DNA of 64,000 bases from Herbiconiux sp. A18JL235. Its GTDB lineage: Bacteria; Actinomycetota; Actinomycetes; Actinomycetales; Microbacteriaceae. This document shows, piece by piece, positions 36,065-43,724 of the stretch. Numbering within the stretch: the first letter of the stretch is position 1; every line of letters starts with the position of its first letter. The translations under genes were made by a program, and so were the position numbers. The stretch is from positions 682,001 through 746,000 of the forward strand of contig NZ_CP162511.1 of assembly GCF_040939305.1 (NCBI RefSeq), given 5' to 3'. The notes beneath the pieces are model-generated. The model did no database searches and was not told where the DNA came from. It saw only the letters and a list, made by a program, of their open reading frames with translations.

Positions 36065-38004
36065 GATCCGGGCTCCGCCCCGAGGTCGGCGAGCCGGGCG
36101 ACCCGGTGCCAGCGCGCATCCGTCGCCGCCTGCACGGCTCGCACGAGCGGCGGTGCCTGCAGCCCGGCGGCCTCCAGCGCCCCGGAGCCGAACACCTCGC
36201 CCGTCGTGCCCTGGGCGACGACGCGGCCCCCGGCCAGCACGGCGACCCGATCGGCGTGCTCGGCGACGAGCTGCAGGTCGTGCGTCACCACGAGAACCGT
36301 GGTGCCGGCGCGGTGCAGCTCGTCGAGCACGGCGAGCAGCTCGGCGGCGCGTGCCCTGTCCTGCCCGAAGGTGGGCTCGTCGAGCGCGAGCACGGGCGCT
36401 CCGGCGATCAGCGCCGTGCCCACCGAGAGGCGGCGCTTCTGCCCGCCCGAGAGGAGGTACGGATGCTCGTCACGCGCCTCCGAGAGACCGAACCGGTCGA
36501 GCATGAGGTCGACTCGCTCGTCGATCTCGGGAGCGGCGAGGCGTTGCAGCTTCAGGCCGTGGGCGAGCTCGTCGGCAACGGTCGTCGTGATGAACTGGTG
36601 CTCGGGGTTCTGGAAGACGAAGCCGATCGTGCGGGCGAGCTGACGCGCATCCGCTCGCGAAGGATCGAGCGAGAGCACCTCGACGCGGCCGCGGGGTGGG
36701 GTGGCGACACCGGCGATCGCCTGCAGCAGCGTCGTCTTGCCCGCACCGTTCACCCCGACGAACGCCACGAACTCGCCGCTCTCGACCTCGAGGTCGACGC
36801 CGTGCAGGATCTCGGTGCGCCCGCGGGCGACGGTGAGGCCCGACACGCGGATGGCGGGGGAGCGCTCGGCGCGGGAGGCGGGGGAGCCCGAGCCCGCCCG
36901 CGGGTCGCGGAGTGCCGCGTGGGCCGCGCCATCGGCGTGAGCGGTGGCGATGCCGTCGGCGGGGTGGGTCGCGTCAGGGGTGGGGGAGGTGGTGGCGCTG
37001 TCGGCGGGGTGGGTCGCGTCAGGGGTGGGGGAGGTGGAGGCGCTGTCGGCGGGGTCGTTGGCGCCATGGGTGCGGGAGGCGGCGGCGCTGCCGGACGTGA
37101 CTGCTGCGCCCTCGGTGGTGGGGGTGACGGATGCGCGCGGCAGGGCGTCGAGGCAGGCGGTCAGCTGGGCGGGGGTGAGGGGGAGCTCGGCGAGCGGCTC
37201 GCCGGCCGCGCGCAGGCGGAGACCGGCGAGGAGGGCGGTGGGCAGCCAGACACCCAGCGCGAGCAGGTCGTCGACGTTGCCGCGCAGCACTTCGGCGGCC
37301 GGGCCGTCGAAGGCGAGCCGCCCAGTCCGGTCGAGCACGACGACCCGGTCGACGAGTTCGATCGCGGCGTCGAGATTGTGCTCGATGAGCACGAGGGCGT
37401 GGTCGCCCCGCTGCACCAGCTCGCCCAGCACGGCGTAGACCTCGTCGATGCCGAGCGGGTCGAGGTTCGCTGTCGGCTCGTCGAGCACGATCACCGGGGA
37501 GCGCAGCGCGAGCGCGCAGGCCAGCGCCAGCCGTTGCCGCCCGCCGCCGGAGAGTCGGTCGGGGTTCTCCACACGCCTTTCCCACAGCCCGACCTGTCGC
37601 AGGGCGGTCTCGGCACGCTCCAGCACCTCGTTCACCGGCAGCAGGAGGTTCTCGGGGCCGAAGCACACCTCGTCGAGAACCGTGCCCGTCACGATCTGGG
37701 CATCGGGGTCTTGGAAGACCATCGACACCTGCTCGCTCAGCCGGGCCACGTCGGTGTCGCGGGTGGAGACGCCGGCCACCTCGACGGTGCCCTCGAGCTC
37801 GGCCGGGAAGGAGTGCGGCACGAGCCCGTTCAGCGTGAGCGCCAGGGTCGACTTGCCGCTCCCCGACGGGCCCAGCACGAGCACGACCTCGCCCGGATGC
37901 ACGTCGAAGCTCACCCCGTCCGGCGTCGGCGAGGTGCTTCCCTCGTGCAGCACGCCGGCGTCGACCACACGCACGATCGGTCGGGCGGGAGGGCGGAGGG
38001 TCAC
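36061..38004 (-). CDS. ECF transporter ATPase with two fused nucleotide-binding domains (YkoD-like)
   Basis: A 647-residue protein with two ABC ATPase domains. Domain one has Walker A GPSGSGKS (45-52), signature LSGGGRQ and Walker B VIVLDEPTANLD. Domain two has GVNGAGKT, LSGGQKRRL and VLALDEPTFGQD. Between them is a low-complexity linker with a 15-residue repeat (ADSATTSPTPDATHP). The GTG start lies six bases from TAAGCT on the minus strand, so translation is probably leaderless. With EcfT and the S component at 39686 it forms a vitamin importer of YkoEDC type, probably for thiamine precursors (inference from the S component). Confidence 0.92.
   Translation of the reverse strand: MTLRPPARPIVRVVDAGVLHEGSTSPTPDGVSFDVHPGEVVLVLGPSGSGKSTLALTLNGLVPHSFPAELEGTVEVAGVSTRDTDVARLSEQVSMVFQDPDAQIVTGTVLDEVCFGPENLLLPVNEVLERAETALRQVGLWERRVENPDRLSGGGRQRLALACALALRSPVIVLDEPTANLDPLGIDEVYAVLGELVQRGDHALVLIEHNLDAAIELVDRVVVLDRTGRLAFDGPAAEVLRGNVDDLLALGVWLPTALLAGLRLRAAGEPLAELPLTPAQLTACLDALPRASVTPTTEGAAVTSGSAAASRTHGANDPADSASTSPTPDATHPADSATTSPTPDATHPADGIATAHADGAAHAALRDPRAGSGSPASRAERSPAIRVSGLTVARGRTEILHGVDLEVESGEFVAFVGVNGAGKTTLLQAIAGVATPPRGRVEVLSLDPSRADARQLARTIGFVFQNPEHQFITTTVADELAHGLKLQRLAAPEIDERVDLMLDRFGLSEARDEHPYLLSGGQKRRLSVGTALIAGAPVLALDEPTFGQDRARAAELLAVLDELHRAGTTVLVVTHDLQLVAEHADRVAVLAGGRVVAQGTTGEVFGSGALEAAGLQAPPLVRAVQAATDARWHRVARLADLGAEPGS
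36955..37057 (-). repeat. Tandem 45-base repeat in the EcfA linker
   Basis: 36955-36999 and 37000-37044 are direct copies with a single base change, and a third partial copy begins at 37045. The reading frame is kept (15 residues per unit). Confidence 0.85.
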
Positions 38005-38010
38005 CCCCCT

Positions 38011-38032
38011 AGCTTAGGCAAGCCTTGCCAAC
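38011..38032 (-). promoter_or_regulatory. ecfA promoter overlapping a candidate DtxR/IdeR iron box
   Basis: The minus-strand -10 box TAAGCT (38011-38016) is six bases from the GTG start. It overlaps the interrupted palindrome TTAGGCAAG-C-CTTGCCAAC (38014-38032), whose arms match at seven of nine positions and which resembles the 19-base DtxR/IdeR consensus. Iron repression is a hypothesis only. Confidence 0.4.
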
Positions 38033-38168
38033 ATCGAGGGCGCTCTCGGGCTCCAGGATGCGACCGCTTTCGATGCGTACGGATGGGACTTCTCGTCTCG
38101 TACTGGGTTTTTCCAGCTCGTTCGGGTTATCGTAGGGAGGTTGATTGATCACGAAACGGTAACGCGGC

Positions 38169-39635
38169 GTGATCGAACCCCGACAGAGACCCGGAAGCAC
38201 TGAACGTTTGACCAGCCCTGACTCGACTCCCGGCGCCCACGCGCCGCTCGAAGAGAACCCTCGTGCTGGCGCATCCGCCCCCCTCTCCCGACGTGAACTG
38301 CGGGAACAACGCGCCGCCGCCGAGCGCGAAGCGGCCCTCTCGGCAGCCGAGCTCGATGCCCCTCTCACGCGCCGCCGCCTGCGCGAACTGCGGCGGCAGG
38401 AGATCGCCGAGCTCGAGATCGCCGCGGTCGGTTCGGCGCCCCTCGAGCCCGGCATCGAGCTGCCGCTGGAGCCGGTGACGGCCGAGGCGCTCGCCGACCC
38501 CGTGCATCCGGCGCCCCTCCACATCGCGACGCCGCAGATCTCCAAGCCGCGCGTCGACGCGCCGACGAGCGACGAGCGACGGGTCGCCGTGACGCAGTTC
38601 GCCGCGCAGTTCGACATCGCCGCAGTGATCAAGGCCGAGGCGCCGCTGCAGATCGAAGCCCCGAGCCAGCTCGACGCCACCCTCCCGGTCGAGGTGCGAC
38701 GCGAGGCCCCCACCCGTCGCGAGCTCCGCGCCGCGAGCCCGTCTCCCCGCGACCCTCGTTCGGCCGGCTCCACCCGCCCGTCGCGCGACGCCCGCCCGCC
38801 GCGGGATGCGCGCCAGGGCCGCGCATCCGGTTTGCGTCGCAATTGGGCCAAGGGCGCGCTCACCGGTGTCGCCATGGCCTTCGTGCTCGGCATCACCGCC
38901 GTCACCGCCATCCCCACCACCGTCTCGGCGAGCCCCGTCGACGCCAACGTGGTGAACCTCAGCCTCAACGCGAACGCGAACGCCGAGACCCAGCAGCTCA
39001 TCACCTCGAACGCCGCCTCCACTGAGGTCGTCGACCGCGACGGCTACGCCGTCTCCGACGTGGGCGAGCTGCAGGCGGCCGGGTACTCCACCGCGCAGCT
39101 GCTCGTCGGCCGGTCGCTGGCGCAAGAACTCGTCGACGCCATGGACTCCGGCAAGCTCGTGGGGTCGGTGCCCGACCACATGAAGGAGATCCGCTGGATC
39201 GCCCAGGGCGTCACGGTTCCCGACTGCGGTGTCGACTACCGGGTGCTCGAGATCATCGCGATCGCCGTGCGCAACTTCGATCAGGTGGGCGTGAGCGACA
39301 TCAACCGCAAGTGCACCGGCCAGATCGAGGGTGCGGGCACGAGCTCGTCGCACTACATCGACGGCGGCGGCCACGCTGTCGACTTCTACCTCCTCGACAA
39401 CAAGAGCCTCAACGGCTACGACGCGGGAACGCTGAAGCTCATCAGCCTGCTCGACCCCGTGATGCCGGTCGGCGCCCGGGTCGGTCAGGCCAGCTGCCGC
39501 GCCTCCGCCGGCGTCAAGGTGAACCTCACCAACTGGACCGAGTTCGACGACTCCTGCACCCACATGCACGTCGACGTGCCGGTCAACGACGCCCCGCTGC
39601 TGCTCAACGCCGACACCCTCGGCACGGGTCGCTGA
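38169..39635 (+). CDS. Membrane-anchored M15-like (LAS fold) peptidoglycan peptidase
   Basis: A 488-residue protein. The first 225 residues are disordered and cytosolic, with repeated RRELR motifs (LSRRELREQR, LTRRRLRELR, TRRELRA). One membrane helix lies at about 230-250, then a linker with RDGYAVSDVGELQAAGY (about 290-306) and a C-terminal domain whose SSHY (His395), AVDF (Asp405) and CTHMHVD (His465/His467) match the zinc ligands of D-Ala-D-Ala carboxypeptidase/endopeptidase folds. It is expected to cut cell-wall peptides outside the membrane. A GATCACG/CGTGATC hairpin surrounds the GTG at 38169; TTG at 38208 is an alternative start. It lies on the opposite strand inside the ECF transporter locus. 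Confidence 0.75.
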   Translation: MIEPRQRPGSTERLTSPDSTPGAHAPLEENPRAGASAPLSRRELREQRAAAEREAALSAAELDAPLTRRRLRELRRQEIAELEIAAVGSAPLEPGIELPLEPVTAEALADPVHPAPLHIATPQISKPRVDAPTSDERRVAVTQFAAQFDIAAVIKAEAPLQIEAPSQLDATLPVEVRREAPTRRELRAASPSPRDPRSAGSTRPSRDARPPRDARQGRASGLRRNWAKGALTGVAMAFVLGITAVTAIPTTVSASPVDANVVNLSLNANANAETQQLITSNAASTEVVDRDGYAVSDVGELQAAGYSTAQLLVGRSLAQELVDAMDSGKLVGSVPDHMKEIRWIAQGVTVPDCGVDYRVLEIIAIAVRNFDQVGVSDINRKCTGQIEGAGTSSSHYIDGGGHAVDFYLLDNKSLNGYDAGTLKLISLLDPVMPVGARVGQASCRASAGVKVNLTNWTEFDDSCTHMHVDVPVNDAPLLLNADTLGTGR

Positions 39636-39685
39636 GGTTCGGTCTCCCCTGCGTTCGCCGGCAGGCGCCGCACCGACTGGGGCGG

Positions 39686-40270
39686 TCAGGCCCGGCCGCG
39701 ACCGGTGTGCGCCGACCGCGCGGGCCGCGCGGGCCGTGCGACACCGCGGGCAACCCCCGTCGCCGCCAGCGCCTTGGCGAGTGCCAGCGCAAGCAGCGTG
39801 AAGACGATCGGTGACGCCAGCGAGCCGACGAGCAGGATGGTCGTGCCGACCCCGTCGAGGTCGTTCGCGCCGACCAGGCGGTACATTCCGACGGCGAGGA
39901 TGACGCCAGACAGCGCACCGCCGGCGACGAACAGCCACACCGGCCAGACGCGGTAGCGGAACACGAGGAACGGCAGCTCCTGCACGGCGCCGATGCCGAG
40001 CGCGATGAGCGCGGCGAGGAAGCCCAGAGGTTGGAAGGCGGCCGACACCAGGCCTGAGAGCACGCCGACGAGGAGCGCCACACCGCCGCGCCGGTAGAGC
40101 GCCTGCGCGATGGCGCCCGGCACGAAGTACACGCCGAGCGTGAGGCCGTACAGCACCGGGATGACCGCGTTCACGGTGCCGCCGATGTACGAGTTGACGA
40201 TGAACAGCAGTCCGCCGGCCACCCCGATGGCCGCGCAACTGAGGAGCAGGCGCGTGCTCGTGTTCTTCAT
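39686..40270 (-). CDS. ECF transporter S component, YkoE-like
   Basis: A 194-residue membrane protein with five to six helices. The sequence pattern (IPVLYGLTLGVYFVPGAIAQALYRRGG, then GIGAVQELPFLVFRYRVW) follows the YkoE family, the substrate-binding subunit for thiamine or its hydroxymethylpyrimidine moiety. The tail is Ala/Arg/Pro-rich. A GGAGGAC site precedes the ATG. I find no TPP riboswitch motif in the 120 bases upstream. It is separated from the T and A subunit genes by the peptidase gene on the other strand, so it needs its own transcript or antisense read-through. Confidence 0.82.
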   Translation of the reverse strand: MKNTSTRLLLSCAAIGVAGGLLFIVNSYIGGTVNAVIPVLYGLTLGVYFVPGAIAQALYRRGGVALLVGVLSGLVSAAFQPLGFLAALIALGIGAVQELPFLVFRYRVWPVWLFVAGGALSGVILAVGMYRLVGANDLDGVGTTILLVGSLASPIVFTLLALALAKALAATGVARGVARPARPARSAHTGRGRA

Positions 40271-40391
40271 GTGTCCTCCGTGACGAGCTTACGGGCTGCG
40301 AGCATCCGCTTCGTCGCTGCTGTTCTCCGGGCGTGCACTTCATGGGAGAGTCGCTGGTGAGACACCGTGCGCGACGTCAGGAGGAGGTGCG

Positions 40392-40958
40392 ATGACCGAC
40401 CCCGCCGGGCCGTCGGGGCTCACCGAAGCCCCCGACCGCATCCTCGCCGGGCGTGCCGCCGACGGTGATCTGCGTGCGTTCGAGGTGCTGGTGCGGCGGC
40501 ACGGGCCGCTCATGCGCGCCTATGCCACCCGTCTGCTCGGGTCGAACTCCGAGGTCGACGACGTGGTGCAGGAGAGCTTCATCACGGCCTGGGAGAAGCT
40601 GCCGCAGCTCGCCGACCTGTCGGCCGTGCGTGCTTGGCTCATGCGCATCACCAACCACAAGGCGATCGACCGCATCCGGGCCCGGCACGACGACAAGCCG
40701 ATCGCCGACTGGGACGACGCCGCGCCGGAGTCGCTGGCGCCCGACCGCCAGGCCTTCGCACACTCCCGCCGGGAGAGGCTGCTCGCGGTGCTCGACGGCA
40801 TGCCGGAGGCGCAGCGGCAGTGCTGGGTGATGAAGGAGGCGGGCGGTTTCAGCTACGAGGAGATCGCCGAGGAGCTCGGCGTGCCGCCGTCGACGGTGCG
40901 CGGGTTGCTGTCGAGGGCGAGGAAACATCTGATGATCGAGATGGAGGGGTGGCGATGA
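40392..40958 (+). CDS. ECF sigma factor
   Basis: A 188-residue RNA polymerase sigma factor of the extracytoplasmic-function group. Region 2 has FEVLVRRHGPLMRAYATRLLG and DDVVQESFITAWEKL, region 4 has QRQCWVMKEAGGFSYEEIAEEL and VPPSTVRGLLSRARKHL. An AGGAGGAGG site precedes the ATG. Its stop overlaps the start of the next gene (ATGA). No zinc-binding anti-sigma gene follows; instead two Asp23/Gls24-like proteins do, one of which may take that role (inference). Confidence 0.93.
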   Translation: MTDPAGPSGLTEAPDRILAGRAADGDLRAFEVLVRRHGPLMRAYATRLLGSNSEVDDVVQESFITAWEKLPQLADLSAVRAWLMRITNHKAIDRIRARHDDKPIADWDDAAPESLAPDRQAFAHSRRERLLAVLDGMPEAQRQCWVMKEAGGFSYEEIAEELGVPPSTVRGLLSRARKHLMIEMEGWR

Positions 40959-41617
40959 ACGCACACGACGGCGATGCTCCCGTCTCGGGCGACGACCACC
41001 GCGACGAGGTGAGCGCCCTCGACGACCCCGCCCGCGACGAGGTCATCGAGCTGCTGAGCGGCTACCTCGACCGCGGCGAGGCGCCCCCCGCCGAGCTGCT
41101 GCAGTCCTCTCCCGAGAACCAGCTGGCGCTCGCGGCACTGCAGCGGGTGCGCGAGGCGGCGGGCCTGCTCGTCGACGTCGACGCCGACGGCGGGGGAGCG
41201 CCCGAGGGGTGGGTCGAGGGCATCCTCGGCAACCTCACCCGCGAGGTGCGGGCGGGGCGGTCGATCCCGCTCTCCCACCCGTCACCGCGCGCCTCGCTGA
41301 GTCTCACCGAGGGAGCCGTGCGCGGCCTGGTGCGGGCGGTCGGCGACCAGATCGACGGCATCCTCGTGGGCCGCTGCGTGCTCGATGGCGACGTGACGGT
41401 GCCCGGCAGCCCGGTCGTCGTTAAGGTCGAGGCGAGCGTGTTCTGGGGTGAACCCATCCCCGAGAGCGCCGAGCGGCTGCGCGCCGCCATCGCCGGGGCG
41501 CTGCTGCAGCACACCGAGCTGAGCGTCGAGGCGGTCGACGTCACCATCACCGACGTGCACCTGCGGCGAGACCCCGGTCTGCCCGGCGGCGCACCGGTCA
41601 CAGGGAACGGAGAGTGA
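40955..41617 (+). CDS. Asp23/Gls24-like protein with N-terminal helical extension
   Basis: A 220-residue soluble protein. The C-terminal half, from RASLSLTEGAVRGLVRAVGDQIDG to VDVTITDVHL, has the strand-helix pattern of the Asp23/Gls24 alkaline-shock family. The first 95 residues form an acidic helical part (DEVIELLSGYLDRGEAPP, then LAALQRVREAAGLL) that resembles the sigma-binding helices of some anti-sigma factors. Coupling to the sigma gene by ATGA supports a role as its regulator, but this is inference. Confidence 0.75.
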   Translation: MNAHDGDAPVSGDDHRDEVSALDDPARDEVIELLSGYLDRGEAPPAELLQSSPENQLALAALQRVREAAGLLVDVDADGGGAPEGWVEGILGNLTREVRAGRSIPLSHPSPRASLSLTEGAVRGLVRAVGDQIDGILVGRCVLDGDVTVPGSPVVVKVEASVFWGEPIPESAERLRAAIAGALLQHTELSVEAVDVTITDVHLRRDPGLPGGAPVTGNGE

Positions 41618-41619
41618 CG

Positions 41620-42000
41620 ATGAGCGACGAGATCGTTCCTGTCGAGATCATTGCCGGCGAGGTGGCCGAGCCCCTCGGCGACGCCGAGCTGGCGCACGAG
41701 ATCGAGGCCGCAGTGCTCGCGGTTCCCGGAGTGCTGCAGACCTACGACGGTCGCAGCACGATGGGTGCGGTGCTCGCCGGTGCGGCGGCCGTGCTGCGCA
41801 AGACGGATGCGCCCCAACCCGTCATGCTGCGCCGCACGGGTGACACGGTGTCGGTGGCCGTGCGCATCGCGGTCGGCGGGGGGCGGCTCGCCGCCGACAC
41901 CTGCCGCGAGGTCTACTCCGTCGTGTCGGCGCTCGCCGAGGCCAGGCTCGGCGCCTCAACCGTGGTCGACGTGTCGGTCGAGGTGGCGCGCATCGCCTGA
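41620..42000 (+). CDS. Asp23/Gls24-related small protein
   Basis: A 126-residue protein following the previous gene. It has an N-terminal acidic stretch and a core (LAHEIEAAVLAVPGVLQTYDG to GASTVVDVSVEVARIA) with the strand order of Asp23 domains, lacking the usual EGV start. The ATG at 41620 has a GGAGAG site; the GTG at 41614, which overlaps the preceding stop, is an alternative. Function is unknown; a role in envelope stress is inferred from its operon. Confidence 0.7.
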   Translation: MSDEIVPVEIIAGEVAEPLGDAELAHEIEAAVLAVPGVLQTYDGRSTMGAVLAGAAAVLRKTDAPQPVMLRRTGDTVSVAVRIAVGGGRLAADTCREVYSVVSALAEARLGASTVVDVSVEVARIA

Positions 42001-42037
42001 CGCCGGGTGCCTGACGTCGTGCGCGGCGCGGTTCGGC

Positions 42038-42469
42038 TCAGGCGGGTTCGGTGGGGTGCACGACGATCACAGTCGGCTCCTCGGCCTTGTGGGCTCGTCG
42101 CCGGTCTCGCGCATCCTTCGCCACACCCGCGGCCTTCTTCGCAGCCGCCGTCGCCTTCACCCGCGCGACTTTGGCACCCTCGAACTCGGTCGACAGGATG
42201 CCCAGCCCACCGAGCGCGACCAGCGCCCCCGGCCCGGGCAGCGGAATCATCACGACCCCGAGCGCCACCGTGCCACCCCCGACGACCCCCACCCCGGCGC
42301 GATACACGCGATCGGTCGTGGGGTTGCTCCGGATGCGCTCCCGCGTCCCCTTCGCAGCCCGCGTCGCCGTGCGCCCGATAGACCGCCCGACCGCCTTCCC
42401 CAAGTTCTTCGCGGCGGTCGGTACATCGTCGTGCGCAGCGTTACCTTCTCCGGACGTATTGGCGCTCAT
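42038..42469 (-). CDS. PGPGW-motif membrane protein (TIGR02611-like)
   Basis: A 143-residue protein with a central helical hairpin carrying IPLPGPGALVALGGLGILSTEFEGAKV, the signature of PGPGW transmembrane proteins. The C-terminal part is a basic Ala/Lys-rich helix. Function is unknown. The ATG at 42469 is preferred because TAGCGT lies seven bases upstream on the minus strand; longer in-frame starts cross a region without family similarity. It converges with the Asp23 operon with 37 bases between stops. Confidence 0.8.
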   Translation of the reverse strand: MSANTSGEGNAAHDDVPTAAKNLGKAVGRSIGRTATRAAKGTRERIRSNPTTDRVYRAGVGVVGGGTVALGVVMIPLPGPGALVALGGLGILSTEFEGAKVARVKATAAAKKAAGVAKDARDRRRAHKAEEPTVIVVHPTEPA

Positions 42470-42476
42470 GCCCCCA

Positions 42477-42482
42477 ACGCTA
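42477..42482 (-). promoter_or_regulatory. -10 box for the PGPGW gene
   Basis: TAGCGT on the minus strand, seven bases before the ATG at 42469, indicates a leaderless start. Confidence 0.45.
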
Positions 42483-42629
42483 AGCCGCCCACCCGAGAAC
42501 CGACCCAGAAGGCGGTCATGGCACACATTGCAGCCAGATGCTCTGCGAGCGATCCGTGCGATGAAACGCATTCGTGATTATCTGGACACATGAGATTCCG
42601 CAGGACCTGCCGCACGTCATCCCGCGACG

Positions 42630-43340
42630 CTAGCGGCCAGCCACCAGAGCGGCGATCGAGTGATCCAGGTGCAGATTCTTCGGATCGAGGCCGCTCGAGA
42701 ATTGCACCCCCTGGGCTCCCACGAGTCCGTGCTGCCACCCGCGGTAAAGAGTGTGCCACCAGCGCATGATGCTAAGGAGCATCCGTCGGCGGCTCGTCGC
42801 AAGGACCTCGTCTGTCAGATGTGCCCACCCTCCGACTTCGGTGATTGCGCGGTGCTCGGCCTCATCCCACGAGGCCCACGGCGGATCGTCCTGGGCGGCC
42901 CGACCCCGCAGTGCATCCAGGTCGCGATACCGGCCAGGAGTTGCTGCCCATCGATCCAGCGCGAGGAGGATATCTCTCCAAAACGGATCGGCTAAAACCT
43001 CGTCGATGAGACCTCGCATGTAGGCATTTGCAGTCTGGGCCCCAACCGTGTACGCGTCGAATACTTTCGTGTTCAACTCGCCGAGCGCGTGTCCAGATGC
43101 TCCCGATCCAAACCTCGGGTCTATCTGTCGACCGTGATTCTCTTCGTTCAGCCAGAGCGTGACCTTCAAGGTGCGCTCTACCCCTTGTGACAATGGTGTG
43201 AATGCTGCGCCGGGTTGGCGAGCCTGCCATTTCGGGCTCACGACCTGGTTCAGGCCGACTGCGAGGAGTTCCGTTGCTGTGGAGAGCTCGCTAGCAAGAT
43301 GATGCGCGCGCAGCACCTGCTCGTTGGGGCGATTCACCAT
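42630..43340 (-). CDS. Hypothetical protein of the accessory island
   Basis: A 236-residue soluble, mainly helical protein. I do not recognise a family. Visible traits are a conserved-looking NxVVSPKWQARQPG segment, many Trp residues (WRDILLALDRWAATPG, WASWDEAEHRA, MRWWHTLYRGWQHG) and a C-terminal HLDHSIAALVAG. Codon use is less GC-biased than in neighbouring genes, which points to transfer. The ATG is six bases from TAGTCT (43347-43352, minus strand). It is divergent from the Fic toxin-antitoxin pair. Confidence 0.7.
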   Translation of the reverse strand: MVNRPNEQVLRAHHLASELSTATELLAVGLNQVVSPKWQARQPGAAFTPLSQGVERTLKVTLWLNEENHGRQIDPRFGSGASGHALGELNTKVFDAYTVGAQTANAYMRGLIDEVLADPFWRDILLALDRWAATPGRYRDLDALRGRAAQDDPPWASWDEAEHRAITEVGGWAHLTDEVLATSRRRMLLSIMRWWHTLYRGWQHGLVGAQGVQFSSGLDPKNLHLDHSIAALVAGR

Positions 43341-43346
43341 ACGAGC

Positions 43347-43352
43347 AGACTA
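43347..43352 (-). promoter_or_regulatory. -10 box for the island hypothetical gene
   Basis: TAGTCT on the minus strand, six bases before the ATG at 43340; no ribosome site is seen. Confidence 0.45.
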
Positions 43353-43443
43353 GAGCGCTGCCGGATGCACCGGCGTATCTCTGACATCACCCTTGACGCC
43401 TGCCGTCCACAACCTCTCCGCATGCCGTTCCCGAAATCGCATC

Positions 43444-43488
43444 TGCAGAAACTGCAATCGTCGAGGTATCGGACTGATCGAGTAAAAT
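43444..43488 (+). promoter_or_regulatory. Promoter region of the vbhA-fic pair
   Basis: TAAAAT at 43483-43488 is a good -10 box. Upstream, TGCAG-AAA-CTGCA (43444-43456) is a perfect short inverted repeat that may be an operator. The antitoxin ATG at 43513 has a GGAG site, so this transcript carries a leader. Confidence 0.45.
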
Positions 43489-43512
43489 AGTGAGAGTCAG
43501 ATTGGAGCCGTC

Positions 43513-43722
43513 ATGAGCATCGCGCATGCACGCACCGCACCCTCCGTCGATCAGGTCGACGTTGAGCGCCGGATGAGCTTCGCTGACGCTGCTCTTGGAG
43601 CGGCCGGCCACGAGGTCACCGACCCCGCTGTGCGGGCAATCAGTCGGCGCCTGGCCGCCGCTGAGGTCACGGGGGAAGAGGCCGCTGCGCTTGTCAAAGC
43701 GCAGCTTCTCGGCACCCGCTGA
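43513..43722 (+). CDS. VbhA-like antitoxin with degenerate inhibitory motif
   Basis: A 69-residue protein of the VbhA antitoxin family, the partner of Fic toxins. The family core is seen as RMSFADAALGAAGHEVTDP followed by AISRRLAAAEVTGEEA. In family members the first helix carries (S/T)xxxE(G/N), whose Glu blocks ATP binding by Fic. Here the equivalent positions are Ala27 and Ala31 before Gly32, so both key residues appear lost. The toxin gene starts two bases after the stop. Confidence 0.78.
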   Translation: MSIAHARTAPSVDQVDVERRMSFADAALGAAGHEVTDPAVRAISRRLAAAEVTGEEAAALVKAQLLGTR

Positions 43723-43724
43723 TT

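Noticed and set aside
40271..40391. TPP riboswitch expected before the YkoE-like gene
   Set aside because: No CTGAGA or ACCTGATC-like core is present on the minus strand.
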